NCBI RefSeq assembly: GCF_000160535.1
Contig: NZ_GG704780.1
Span: 260,878 to 324,877 of the forward strand
Source of the DNA: Hallella bergensis DSM 17361
GTDB lineage: Bacteria > Bacteroidota > Bacteroidia > Bacteroidales > Bacteroidaceae
Reading direction: 5' to 3'
Length of the DNA: 64,000 nucleotides
Every line of letters starts with the position of its first letter. Position 1 is the stretch's first letter. A program made the position numbers and the translations under genes. Below, one piece after another: positions 34,787-42,715 of the stretch. A model generated the notes under the pieces. That model was not told where the DNA came from and made no database searches. It worked only from the letters and a program-made list of their open reading frames with translations.

Positions 34787-35209
34787 TTATCGACCTGATG
34801 CTTCGTTCTCTGCCTTGATAGGAAGGAATACAAAGTCTTCGTTCTTGAGGTACTTGATGGTGTAATGACCACCTTCCAAATATCGTTTACGCATGGAGAG
34901 GTATTTCTTCTCTGCTTTCTTTCGGTTTAAAGCAAACGATGTGATGCAGGTAGCATTGTCAAATCCATTCTTGGCCAAATAGTCACGCAACTGGTAGGAA
35001 TAGTTGTTGCGGCCATAGAGGAATTTGGTTTTGGAGTCTATATAAGCCGAATCCACCCGTATTATTTCTGTAAAATAAACTGTGGAGTCATTAAAAGAAG
35101 ATGCAAAACCATACATATATACTGTCTGGGGTTTGTTGGCAGCCGACATATTTAGGCTTGCCAACATGATTGCTGCACATAGCAGATATCGTTTTAAAAT
35201 CATATTCAT
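34787..35209 (-). CDS. Small exported protein of unknown function, first gene of the kinase/protease/PqqD operon
   Basis: 140 residues (second possible ATG at 35203). Signal peptide MILKRYLLCAAIMLASLNMSA, then a mature part of about 115 residues starting ANKPQTVYMYGFA. It is lysine- and tyrosine-rich with one Cys (ATCIT) in the mature part. No domain recognised. A TAACTTTG promoter box lies 25 bases upstream, and the HprK-like gene starts 15 bp after the stop, so the four genes form one transcript. It could be a substrate or partner of the downstream enzymes; the sequence does not decide. Confidence 0.65.
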   Translation of the reverse strand: MNMILKRYLLCAAIMLASLNMSAANKPQTVYMYGFASSFNDSTVYFTEIIRVDSAYIDSKTKFLYGRNNYSYQLRDYLAKNGFDNATCITSFALNRKKAEKKYLSMRKRYLEGGHYTIKYLKNEDFVFLPIKAENEASGR

Positions 35210-35233
35210 GTTCACGTTATGTTGTTTCGCTCG

Positions 35234-35241
35234 CAAAGTTA
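35234..35241 (-). promoter_or_regulatory. -7 box of the four-gene kinase/protease/PqqD operon
   Basis: TAACTTTG on the minus strand, 25-30 bases before the two candidate ATGs. Confidence 0.65.
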
Positions 35242-35336
35242 CGAAAAAAAATCTTAATGCTCTTGCTTTCTTTTTTTTAAACACACAGCTCATCATCAAA
35301 CACATGTGAGGGTTTCCGTGCGTGCTGCCTGCTGTA

Positions 35337-37016
35337 CTATTTGTTTTTACTATACTTTTCTATCAGGCCTTGAGCACGGGTGTCTCCCAGCTCGTGAGCT
35401 TTCTGCAATGTCGACAAACCGTTGGTTTTATCCTTGTTTTCACATTGAGCAATACCTTTAATAATGTAGAGATCGGAGTATTCCTGAGTAATCTTCAGCC
35501 CCATGTCACATGTCATAATCGCGTCTTCTACTTGGTTCAACTGCAACTGCAGGCTCGCCATCTCGGCATAATAGGTGGGTTCTGTGCGGTTGAGCACGAT
35601 GGCATGGGCAATATCGTTCAGCGCCAGCTTGTATTGGCGTATTTTCTTCTCACACAGGAACTTGGTATAATAAAAATCATGGGTTCCTCGATTGTTAATC
35701 AGCGTGTCGTATGCGAGGTAGTCTGCAAAGGCTTTTCTATACTCTCCGGCACGATCGTAATATTGTCCACGTGCCAAAATATAGGGCGCAGCAGCCAAAC
35801 CGTTTTGTGCTGTGGCCGCGGCATCAAGCAAGGCAATCACTTCCTCACTCGGGCTGTTGAGCATTTTCTTGCACTGTGCAGCCTCATAGAACACCTCACC
35901 GTTCTTTCCCAAATCTGTTTTTTGCAGTTCGGTAAACATTTCCAACGCCTTCTGATAATCTCCTTGGGCATATATGATTTTTGCCTGCAGGTGTTTGTAA
36001 CTCGGCAGTGGATTGGTTTGATAAGCATTCTGAGCCAGTTCCAAGGCTTTCTGATAGTTCCATTTGGTGAAAGTTGTGTCGCGTTTAAAGGCCACTGCCG
36101 TGTACATCGCCTGCGCATAATCATTGTAAGCCAAGTCCTTCTGAGCTGCATTCTTCACCTCACGCTCCAAGGTTTTGTCTGCCATACCGAGGTCTCCCTT
36201 CAGCACATAGCGAGCTGCCAAGGCTTTATAACCATCGGTAGCCGTGGGAAACTGCGAGATAAAATCATTGATATAGGCTTCATATTTTGTACTGTCGGTC
36301 TGCTGTCCGGCCACCATGAGCATGAGAACAGCTTGCTGTTCGTCGGTCGGAAGCGCCGGACGAATACCGGTTGCCCGCATGGTCCGGTCGTTGATGGACA
36401 GTCCGTTCAGCTTAAACGTGTTGATCAGGCGGGCATCTGCCGAATAGGCCTGACCTCCGTTCTTATGACGTTGCATAATACCCAGCAATTCTCCCTGCTC
36501 GTTCAGCAGCGGGCTTCCCAAGTCGGTGTTCGACACATCCACATCGTTGAACACATAATAGTTATTGGTCGTCATAAACTTTTCACTTCGCAGTGGCTTC
36601 AGTTTCTTAACGACCGACTTCTTTAAGTCATATCCTATCAAGTAGGTTTCTTTGGCAGCAGCGTCTGAAGTAGGCAGGGGGAGTCCTGTACTGCTCATAT
36701 CCTTTACTCTGAATTGGCAGATATCGTATAGTTCCGACACACCCAGCATCACGTCAACATCATGCTTCTTGCCTTTCGCATCAACGATAATAGCTTGCTC
36801 TGCCCCGTCAAAGAGATGCCACATGGCAATGCCTTCTCCGCCGGAACCTACAAAGACACCGTAGCTGGAACCATGGATGGAACCGTCTGCCTTGAATGTG
36901 GTGAGTGTGAAAACACTCTGCCCGGCTTTCTTTACTGCTGACGATTGTGCGTACAAAGGCGTTCCGGAGAGTATCTGGAAAACTGCAAACAATATAAATA
37001 GGATTGATTTTCTCAT
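35337..37016 (-). CDS. Exported trypsin-fold pseudoprotease with TPR repeats
   Basis: 559 residues with a signal peptide (MRKSILFILFAVFQILSGTPLYA). Residues about 25-205 look like a trypsin/HtrA-type fold: candidate His67 in AMWHLFDG, Asp98 in LYDICQF, and the nucleophile loop NTDLGSPLLNEQGELLGI. In active enzymes the loop reads GNSGxP; here the Ser position is Leu166 (DLGSP), so catalysis by the usual Ser is not expected. Residues about 235-555 are tetratricopeptide-like helices (e.g. DYQKALEMFTEL, YRKAFADYLAYDT). It is probably a periplasmic scaffold or binding protein. It follows recN by 21 bp. Confidence 0.8.
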   Translation of the reverse strand: MRKSILFILFAVFQILSGTPLYAQSSAVKKAGQSVFTLTTFKADGSIHGSSYGVFVGSGGEGIAMWHLFDGAEQAIIVDAKGKKHDVDVMLGVSELYDICQFRVKDMSSTGLPLPTSDAAAKETYLIGYDLKKSVVKKLKPLRSEKFMTTNNYYVFNDVDVSNTDLGSPLLNEQGELLGIMQRHKNGGQAYSADARLINTFKLNGLSINDRTMRATGIRPALPTDEQQAVLMLMVAGQQTDSTKYEAYINDFISQFPTATDGYKALAARYVLKGDLGMADKTLEREVKNAAQKDLAYNDYAQAMYTAVAFKRDTTFTKWNYQKALELAQNAYQTNPLPSYKHLQAKIIYAQGDYQKALEMFTELQKTDLGKNGEVFYEAAQCKKMLNSPSEEVIALLDAAATAQNGLAAAPYILARGQYYDRAGEYRKAFADYLAYDTLINNRGTHDFYYTKFLCEKKIRQYKLALNDIAHAIVLNRTEPTYYAEMASLQLQLNQVEDAIMTCDMGLKITQEYSDLYIIKGIAQCENKDKTNGLSTLQKAHELGDTRAQGLIEKYSKNK

Positions 37017-37037
37017 CGATTTAAATTCTTAGTCATG

Positions 37038-38714
37038 TCATTTGGAATTTCTGGCCGCATTGCCCAACAGCGTTCGCGCATTCTCGATAGCTGCTTCTGA
37101 GACATTGCTTCCGCTTAACATCTGAGCCAACTCCCTGATTCTTTCTTCATCGGAGAGTTTCTGCATGTGACTCACGGTACCTTCAGGTGTGTCTTGTTTG
37201 CTCACCTTATAATGTACATCGCCCAATGCCGCTATCTGAGGGAGATGGGTAATCGAAATAACCTGCCGGTTGTTGTCAGCCATTTCGCGCATGATATGTG
37301 CCATTTTTTCTGCTATCCGACCGCTTACACCCGTATCGATTTCATCGAAAATAATCGTAGGCAGCTTCACGGCACCACTAATCATGGCCTTCAGCGATAG
37401 CATGATACGTGCGATTTCACCGCCGGAAGCCACCTCCGAGATCGGTCGGAGAGGGGTGTTGCTGTTGGCCGTGAAGAGGAAAGAGATATTGTCAATTCCG
37501 TTTGATGAGCATTCTTTCTGCTTAAATTCTATGGCAAACTTCACGTTCGGAATACCCAATGGTCCCAATCGCTTTTTCATTTCAGCCTCCACCTTGGCTG
37601 CAGCTTTCCGGCGAATGTCGCTCAGTTCCTGGCCCAACTTCATGCATTGGGCATAGCATTTGTCTGCCATGGCCTTGAGTTCCTGCAGTTGTTCGGTGCC
37701 ATTCTCAATGCTTTGAAGCTCCGTGTAGATGGCATCCCGCTTTTCTATAAGAGCTTCCACCGTGTCGACATGGTATTTCCGCTCCAGCGAGTAAATCAGG
37801 TCGAGCCGGTCGGAGAGCTTTTGTAGCAATCCTGGGTCGAAGTTAACGTCCTCTGCGCGTTCCTCAACCTCACGGCTCACGTCTTTGAGTTCAATATAAG
37901 TGGAATTCAGTCTTTCCACAATCTCAGAGAGTTCGGGATAAACATCGAGAATACTCTCCAATTGATTGATGCCCTCCCTCACTTGGTCCATGCCTCCGAC
38001 CGATTCGGCCGAAAGACAGTTGGTGGCTGTGTAAAGCGCAGTCTTGATATCCTCGGCGTGTGTCAGCGTCCTGAGTTGTTGCTCCACCTCGTCTTGTTCA
38101 CCCTCCTCGAGTTTGGCATTGTCAAGTTCCGTGTATTGGAACCGCAGGAAATCCTCATTCTCCCGGTTTTCGTTAAAGTGTTTCTCAAAGGCCATATATC
38201 CTTCCTGGGCATCGCGATAGGCTCGGTACGCCTCCTTGTAGGCTGTTCGTTGCCTGTCGTTTTTGGCCATGATATCCACCACGTTGAGTTGGAAATCCTC
38301 CTTTTGCAGCAGCAGACTCTGATGCTGACTGTGAATGTCAATCAGTCGCTCGCCAAGTTCGCGCATGACATTGAGTGAGGCCGGAGTGTCGTTGATAAAT
38401 GCGCGGCTTTTGCCGTTGCTGTTTATTTCTCGCCGAATAATGCAGTCGCCGGGTTCGAAGTCAATGTTGTTTTCATCAAAAAAGTCCTTCATTTCGTATT
38501 TGGACAAATCGAAGTGGGCTTCCACAACACACTTGCTTTGCCCGGCTTTGATCTGCTTGGTGTCGGCTCTTTGTCCCAACAACAAATTGATTGCCCCCAG
38601 AATAATACTCTTTCCGGCTCCCGTCTCACCGGTGATAACCGAAAAACCAGGGTATAAAATGATGTTTAATTCGTCAATAAGAGTGAAGTTCCTGACGTAA
38701 AGTTGTTTCAGCAT
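37038..38714 (-). CDS. recN: DNA repair protein RecN
   Basis: SMC-like ATPase of 558 residues acting in double-strand-break repair. It opens MLKQLYVRNFTLID; the Walker A is GETGAGKS (29-36). A long coiled-coil centre lies at about 150-370. The ABC signature region is SGGEIARIMLSLK and Walker B/D-loop PTIIFDEIDTGVSG, followed by ITHLPQIAALG. Full length for the family. It lies 6 bp after the DUF4835 gene in the dnaN run. Confidence 0.96.
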   Translation of the reverse strand: MLKQLYVRNFTLIDELNIILYPGFSVITGETGAGKSIILGAINLLLGQRADTKQIKAGQSKCVVEAHFDLSKYEMKDFFDENNIDFEPGDCIIRREINSNGKSRAFINDTPASLNVMRELGERLIDIHSQHQSLLLQKEDFQLNVVDIMAKNDRQRTAYKEAYRAYRDAQEGYMAFEKHFNENRENEDFLRFQYTELDNAKLEEGEQDEVEQQLRTLTHAEDIKTALYTATNCLSAESVGGMDQVREGINQLESILDVYPELSEIVERLNSTYIELKDVSREVEERAEDVNFDPGLLQKLSDRLDLIYSLERKYHVDTVEALIEKRDAIYTELQSIENGTEQLQELKAMADKCYAQCMKLGQELSDIRRKAAAKVEAEMKKRLGPLGIPNVKFAIEFKQKECSSNGIDNISFLFTANSNTPLRPISEVASGGEIARIMLSLKAMISGAVKLPTIIFDEIDTGVSGRIAEKMAHIMREMADNNRQVISITHLPQIAALGDVHYKVSKQDTPEGTVSHMQKLSDEERIRELAQMLSGSNVSEAAIENARTLLGNAARNSK

Positions 38715-38720
38715 GAACTA

Positions 38721-39629
38721 TTATTGCTTTATTTTTTCCCATGCATTGTTTTGGGAAGCATTGATGGAAAAGAGGATGTCGTAAACGGTTTCCTTCTCCT
38801 TTTGAGTTCCTTTTCCTTTATATATATTGGCTAACTCGTCGCGTTTATAGTCTGTCCATATCTGTGGGAGCATGCTTGTCGGCCTTTCCTCGTGACACTT
38901 TTTCAGGTCGTTTTCTATGGCCGTGCTCACCTCGGTGCGCCCACGCTCCACATTATTGGCCATTTCATCGAGTCCTTTGCGGTAATAGTCGTATTGCAAT
39001 TGTCGAAAAGGCTGCATAGAACCGTCCAAATAATCGTTAATGATGGCAAAGCGATTACGGTCGCTGTCAAACGATTTCCACCCGGTGAAATTGAGGTTTT
39101 GTGCATTGTTGGTTAGGTTCATGCAGCGTTGCAACACATCTTCGCCGCCCATCGGAGCAAAGCTATCGAGATTCATCCCGATGAAAAGATAGGCGTAATA
39201 GGCAAAGAGGGCGGTGAGCTGATTGTCCACCGACTGCTCGTTCCACTCCAACTGGTCAAACGGATTGAACTGGAAATTGAAGTCGTTGTCCGTGATTTGA
39301 AACAGGGTCGTGGTGTATGATGCGTTGTAGACAGGGCGGTTGGCCTGAACCATGGCCTTGCAGGTAAACATACCCGTAGCCTGGTCGTATTTCGTTACGG
39401 TTATATTGAAACTGCAACTGATACGTTCGTTCTTTTGGAACTTGAGGTTGGTCCACTGCCGGTCGTTGACAAACTGCTCCAGCGTCTGTTGCAAATTCTC
39501 GAACACAGTGGCTTCGGTGCCCTGTATCTGGTTATGGTTAACCACAATCCGGGCATCGAGTTCTTGTGCCGAAGCCATCATGGACGAAAGTCCAGCGACA
39601 CAACAAGCAATCCATGAACGCAACTGCAT
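38721..39629 (-). CDS. Exported DUF4835 protein
   Basis: 302 residues with a signal peptide (MQLRSWIACCVAGLSSMMASA, cleaved before QELDARI). The whole length fits DUF4835: VVNHNQIQGT, the FNPFDQLEWNEQSVDNQLTALFAYYAYLFIGMNLDSFAPMGG block, and GWKSFDSDRNRFAIINDYLD. Role unknown. In Bacteroidetes it is usually encoded immediately before recN, as here (6 bp). Envelope location is inferred from the signal. Confidence 0.88.
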   Translation of the reverse strand: MQLRSWIACCVAGLSSMMASAQELDARIVVNHNQIQGTEATVFENLQQTLEQFVNDRQWTNLKFQKNERISCSFNITVTKYDQATGMFTCKAMVQANRPVYNASYTTTLFQITDNDFNFQFNPFDQLEWNEQSVDNQLTALFAYYAYLFIGMNLDSFAPMGGEDVLQRCMNLTNNAQNLNFTGWKSFDSDRNRFAIINDYLDGSMQPFRQLQYDYYRKGLDEMANNVERGRTEVSTAIENDLKKCHEERPTSMLPQIWTDYKRDELANIYKGKGTQKEKETVYDILFSINASQNNAWEKIKQ

Positions 39630-39647
39630 AACTTGCTGTGGTATAGT

Positions 39648-40511
39648 TTAAAAGTTACTATTCATCTTAGCCTCGCGCAGTTGAATACGTGTCAACACTT
39701 GTTTGGTGTTGAGGGGGAAGTCCGACGACAGTATCCAGTTGCAAAAACCTGGGTCGCGGTGCACCACGTCGGCTACCGCCCAACCTTTGTATTTGCTGAA
39801 GTTGAACACCTCGTGCAGGCGTGGTTTCCCATGACTGTCGAGCAGGGTTTTCCCATCCCCGTCTTTCATCTCCTGCCAAACGATACGGCCGGCAAAGTCA
39901 ACATTATTGCTCATGGTCGAGAACTCGGCCAGCACATCCATGTCGTTGGCCAGCGTCTTTTCCGGGTCGGCAGGATTTTCAGGGTTATATTTGTCCAACT
40001 GTCCTTGCAGCACCCGATAGGTTGCCTCCGTATCTTCGTCTGCCCGGTGAGCCTGGAAGTCGTCCTCCATCTTGTTGCCCGTGTAGAAACGATAGGCGGC
40101 AGCAAGATTTCGAGGTTCCATTTTGTGAAAGATGTTCTGGGCATCAATGAGCCTGCAGCGTTGAAAATCGAAGTCGACACCGGCTCGCAGAAATTCTTCG
40201 GCCAGCATAGGAACGTCGAAACGGTTGGAGTTGAAACCGGCAAAGTCGCATCCCGCAAACGTTTCCTGCAGCGACTTCGCTATCTGCTTGAATGTGGGGG
40301 CATCCTTCACCATGTCATCGGTGATGTGGGTCAGCTCCTGAACGAATGGCGGGATAGGCTTCTCCGGGTTGACGAAGAGGCTCTTGCGCTCTTCGTTGCC
40401 CTGGGGGTCTACCTTGATATATGATATCTGGATGATCCGATCCGTGGCCAAATCCAGGCCGGTGGTCTCCAAGTCGAATATGATAAGAGGTTTGGTAAGG
40501 TTTAACTTCAT
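39648..40511 (-). CDS. DnaQ-like 3'-5' exonuclease (DEDDh)
   Basis: 287 residues. The exonuclease fold has Asp13/Glu15 in IFDLETTGLD, the Exo II region AGFNSNRFDVPML, and Exo III with AHRADEDTEAT (His and Asp of DEDDh). The C-terminal 90 residues form an extra domain ending in basic sequence. Similar to the epsilon/proofreading exonuclease and encoded 7 bp after dnaN, so a replication role is likely; a general-purpose exonuclease is the alternative. Bacteroidetes usually have coaBC next, which is absent here. Confidence 0.88.
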   Translation of the reverse strand: MKLNLTKPLIIFDLETTGLDLATDRIIQISYIKVDPQGNEERKSLFVNPEKPIPPFVQELTHITDDMVKDAPTFKQIAKSLQETFAGCDFAGFNSNRFDVPMLAEEFLRAGVDFDFQRCRLIDAQNIFHKMEPRNLAAAYRFYTGNKMEDDFQAHRADEDTEATYRVLQGQLDKYNPENPADPEKTLANDMDVLAEFSTMSNNVDFAGRIVWQEMKDGDGKTLLDSHGKPRLHEVFNFSKYKGWAVADVVHRDPGFCNWILSSDFPLNTKQVLTRIQLREAKMNSNF

Positions 40512-40518
40512 GTCTGTT

Positions 40519-41643
40519 TTAATCGTTGAGTAGCAAGGGCATGATGAGCATCAGCAGGTCTTCGTTCTCCAACTGTGTGGCCGGAATCACGACTCCTGCA
40601 CGACTGGGATCGCCAAGCTGTATTTTGATCTCGTCGGTGTCGAGCGAATTGAGTATTTCCATGAGGAAATCTCCACGGAAACCTATCTGCATCGGCTGCC
40701 CGTTGTATTCGCAAACCAGTTCTTCCTTGGCTCTGGTGGCAAAGTCGAGGTCTTCTGACGACACCTCAAGGCTGCCCGTATTCAGACGGAAGCGCACCAA
40801 TTGACTGCTCATGCTGGCAAACGGAAGAACGCGGCGAATCGCCGACAGCAACACCTTGCGATCGATGTTCACTTCGTTGGGATTGTCCGTCGGAATAGCT
40901 GCATTATAATTGGGGAACACGCCCTCGATCAGACGGCAAATCAACAGGCCTTCGGAGTATTTGACTTCGGCCGACTGGTCGTTAAACTTGATCACCACGT
41001 CGCCATGTTCCTTGGCAAGGGTGTTTTTCAGCAGGGTGGCTGGCTTCTTGGGCATGATGAGCGAAGCAGGTATGTCGCTCTTGATGCTGTAGTTGCGACA
41101 ACGCACCAGCTTGTGGCCGTCGCTGGCAACAAAGGACAGGCAGTCGGGCGTGAGATCGAAGTACACACCGTTCATCACCGGACGAATCTCGTTGTTGTCG
41201 GTGGCAAAGAGTGTGCGCGAAAGACTGTTGCACAACATTTCTGCATCGATGGTGATCACGTGTACATCACCCGACAGCGGTTCGTTGCGCGGATAATCAT
41301 CGGCATTTTGTGCCGCAAACTGGTATTGACCATTCTGGTATCCCACGGTCACCTCGTAGGTGTCGGGGTTAACTTCGAAAGTCAGGGGCTGCTCGGGCAA
41401 TTCCTTCACAGCATCGAGGATGGTATGACTGGGGATGGCAAAAACGCCATCGGTGTCAAAATTATCGAGTGCCAGCGATGCTTGCATCATGTTTTCATTG
41501 TCTGATGCAGTAATGGTGAGTTGTCCGTTGTGCACCTGCATGAGAAAACTCTCAAGAATAGGCAGGGAATTCTTGTTGTTGATAACCTTTGAAAGCGTTT
41601 GCAAACGACTGTTAAGGGCAGTGCTGGATAAAGTGAATCTCAT
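40519..41643 (-). CDS. dnaN: DNA polymerase III beta subunit (sliding clamp)
   Basis: 374-residue ring-forming clamp that tethers polymerase III and other enzymes to DNA. Typical opening MRFTLSSTALNSRLQTLSKVI, the mid-protein VASDGHKLVR, and a C-terminus ending MLIMPLLLND, close to the usual IMPMRL ending. Length is standard. First gene of dnaN-exonuclease-DUF4835-recN-TPR; a TATCTTTG promoter lies 29 bases upstream, divergent from the DUF3127 gene. Confidence 0.97.
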   Translation of the reverse strand: MRFTLSSTALNSRLQTLSKVINNKNSLPILESFLMQVHNGQLTITASDNENMMQASLALDNFDTDGVFAIPSHTILDAVKELPEQPLTFEVNPDTYEVTVGYQNGQYQFAAQNADDYPRNEPLSGDVHVITIDAEMLCNSLSRTLFATDNNEIRPVMNGVYFDLTPDCLSFVASDGHKLVRCRNYSIKSDIPASLIMPKKPATLLKNTLAKEHGDVVIKFNDQSAEVKYSEGLLICRLIEGVFPNYNAAIPTDNPNEVNIDRKVLLSAIRRVLPFASMSSQLVRFRLNTGSLEVSSEDLDFATRAKEELVCEYNGQPMQIGFRGDFLMEILNSLDTDEIKIQLGDPSRAGVVIPATQLENEDLLMLIMPLLLND

Positions 41644-41671
41644 AAGTTCTGGTATTTGTTATATTTTCTCA

Positions 41672-41679
41672 CAAAGATA
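41672..41679 (-). promoter_or_regulatory. -7 box of dnaN
   Basis: TATCTTTG on the minus strand, 28 bases before the dnaN ATG. Confidence 0.7.
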
Positions 41680-41749
41680 CTAAAAATTCATCTAAAGAAA
41701 ATGCACAATTGTTTTTTTTTCTTCTTTTTTGTTTTTTCAGAGCCAAAAG

Positions 41750-41781
41750 TTTGCGTTTTATAAATATTTTTCCTAATTTCG
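41750..41781 (+). promoter_or_regulatory. Promoter of the DUF3127 gene
   Basis: TTTG (41750-41753), a 20-base spacer, then TAATTTCG (41774-41781), one mismatch from TAnnTTTG. About 42 bases before the ATG. Confidence 0.65.
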
Positions 41782-41823
41782 CATACAGTTTAAACGTGCA
41801 AAACAATTAAAATCACACATAAT

Positions 41824-42234
41824 ATGTCATTACAAGGAATAGAAGTAGAGGGAATCATCATCAAGGAATATCCTGCCAAAGAGGGGGTGTCCAACAGGAC
41901 CGGCAACCCTTGGAAATCTCAGGAATTTGTTATTCAGACCAAGGATCAGTATCCCCGAACCTGTCTTTTCAGGGTGTTTGGAGCAGATAAGATCGAGCAA
42001 TTCAACATTCATCAGGGTGATAACATTCGCGTGTGGTTAGACATCAACGCCCGCGCATGGCAGGATCGCTATTTTAACGATATCAGTGCTTTCCGCGTAG
42101 ACCATGTGGACGCCAATGCAGCTCCGGCTCCGGCACAGGGCGAAGCAGCTCCGACACAGGAGGCTGGTGCAGCGACAACCGGGTCTGACCCGCTGGCTGC
42201 CTCATCCGACGGATCGGACGACCTGCCCTTCTAA
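41824..42234 (+). CDS. DUF3127 OB-fold protein with SSB-type C-terminal tip
   Basis: 136 residues. Residues 1-97 match DUF3127 (VEGIIIKEYPAKEGVSNRTGNPWKSQEFVI ... RVWLDINARAW), a predicted OB fold. A flexible Ala/Pro/Gly linker follows (about 98-125), then the acidic tail SDDLPF. The fold, the disordered linker and an acidic tip ending in Pro-Phe are the architecture of single-stranded DNA-binding protein, whose tip recruits repair and replication proteins. DNA binding by DUF3127 is inference. It is divergent from dnaN, which fits a replication context. The canonical ssb would be elsewhere. Confidence 0.82.
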   Translation: MSLQGIEVEGIIIKEYPAKEGVSNRTGNPWKSQEFVIQTKDQYPRTCLFRVFGADKIEQFNIHQGDNIRVWLDINARAWQDRYFNDISAFRVDHVDANAAPAPAQGEAAPTQEAGAATTGSDPLAASSDGSDDLPF

Positions 42235-42261
42235 GACTTATACGAAGAACCATTAAACTGG

Positions 42262-42304
42262 GGGCGGCATTTGCAACAAGATTGTTGCAGGTGCCGCCCT
42301 CAAG
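42262..42304 (+). terminator. Terminator of the DUF3127 gene
   Basis: 8-bp GGGCGGCA/TGCCGCCC plus 6-bp TGCAAC/GTTGCA stem separated by a 2-base mismatch, with a 6-base loop, 27 bases after the stop. Only a short T-rich tail. Confidence 0.7.
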
Positions 42305-42514
42305 TTTTAGATACCTGAATAAAACCTGCGAAAAAATCGAATAAAGTAGATCGCATGCTTGGCGAATTTAAAAACAAAAACACAACGTCTCTGAATTCGT
42401 CAAAAAAATGAGTTTTCTGCAATCCGCTGTCTACCAGACCGGTGATAAAGAACACGCCATTTCACCGAACAAAAGTTTTTTAAACGGGTTGCGGTTGATA
42501 TTTAACGGCAAGAT

Positions 42515-42605
42515 GATTAAGGCTTAGTGGTCAGGCGAAAAAGCCCGATCCACACGACGTTTAAAGCCTATCCGCATCCTGATTAAACCTTATTGGCGGA
42601 GCGGG
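42515..42605 (+). repeat. Dispersed intergenic repeat, copy C
   Basis: By eye this aligns with copy D at about 56240-56320, sharing ordered blocks ttagtgg, gcgaaa, cgatc and taaagcct at near-equal spacing (roughly 75 percent identity over about 65 bases). Confidence 0.5.
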
Positions 42606-42640
42606 TCGAATGTTTTGCATCAAAAATGGGATAATAACAG

Positions 42641-42683
42641 CGCAAAAACGACCGTTCCGTTTCTGGAACGATCGTTTTTTGCG
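42641..42683 (-). terminator. Terminator of fbp
   Basis: 18-19 bp near-perfect inverted repeat (42641-42658 / 42665-42683) with a 6-base loop and internal A/T tracts, about 33 bases beyond the fbp stop. Confidence 0.75.
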
Positions 42684-42715
42684 TCATGTTTTTGGTGAAG
42701 TTTTCCTGACAATCT

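Larger units (their letters stand above)
42300..42715. other. Gene-free stretch with dispersed repeat and fbp terminator
   Basis: No coding sequence is recognised. It contains repeat copy C (about 42515-42605) and the large hairpin at 42641-42683. Confidence 0.6.

Noticed and set aside
35322..36626. Long plus-strand open frame (434 codons) opposite the TPR pseudoprotease gene
   Set aside because: It lies wholly antisense to a gene with a signal peptide, family resemblance and operon context; the translation shows no domain pattern. Treated as a codon-usage shadow.
39633..40424. Plus-strand open frame of 263 codons opposite the DnaQ-like exonuclease
   Set aside because: Antisense shadow; the opposite strand has the complete DEDDh signature.
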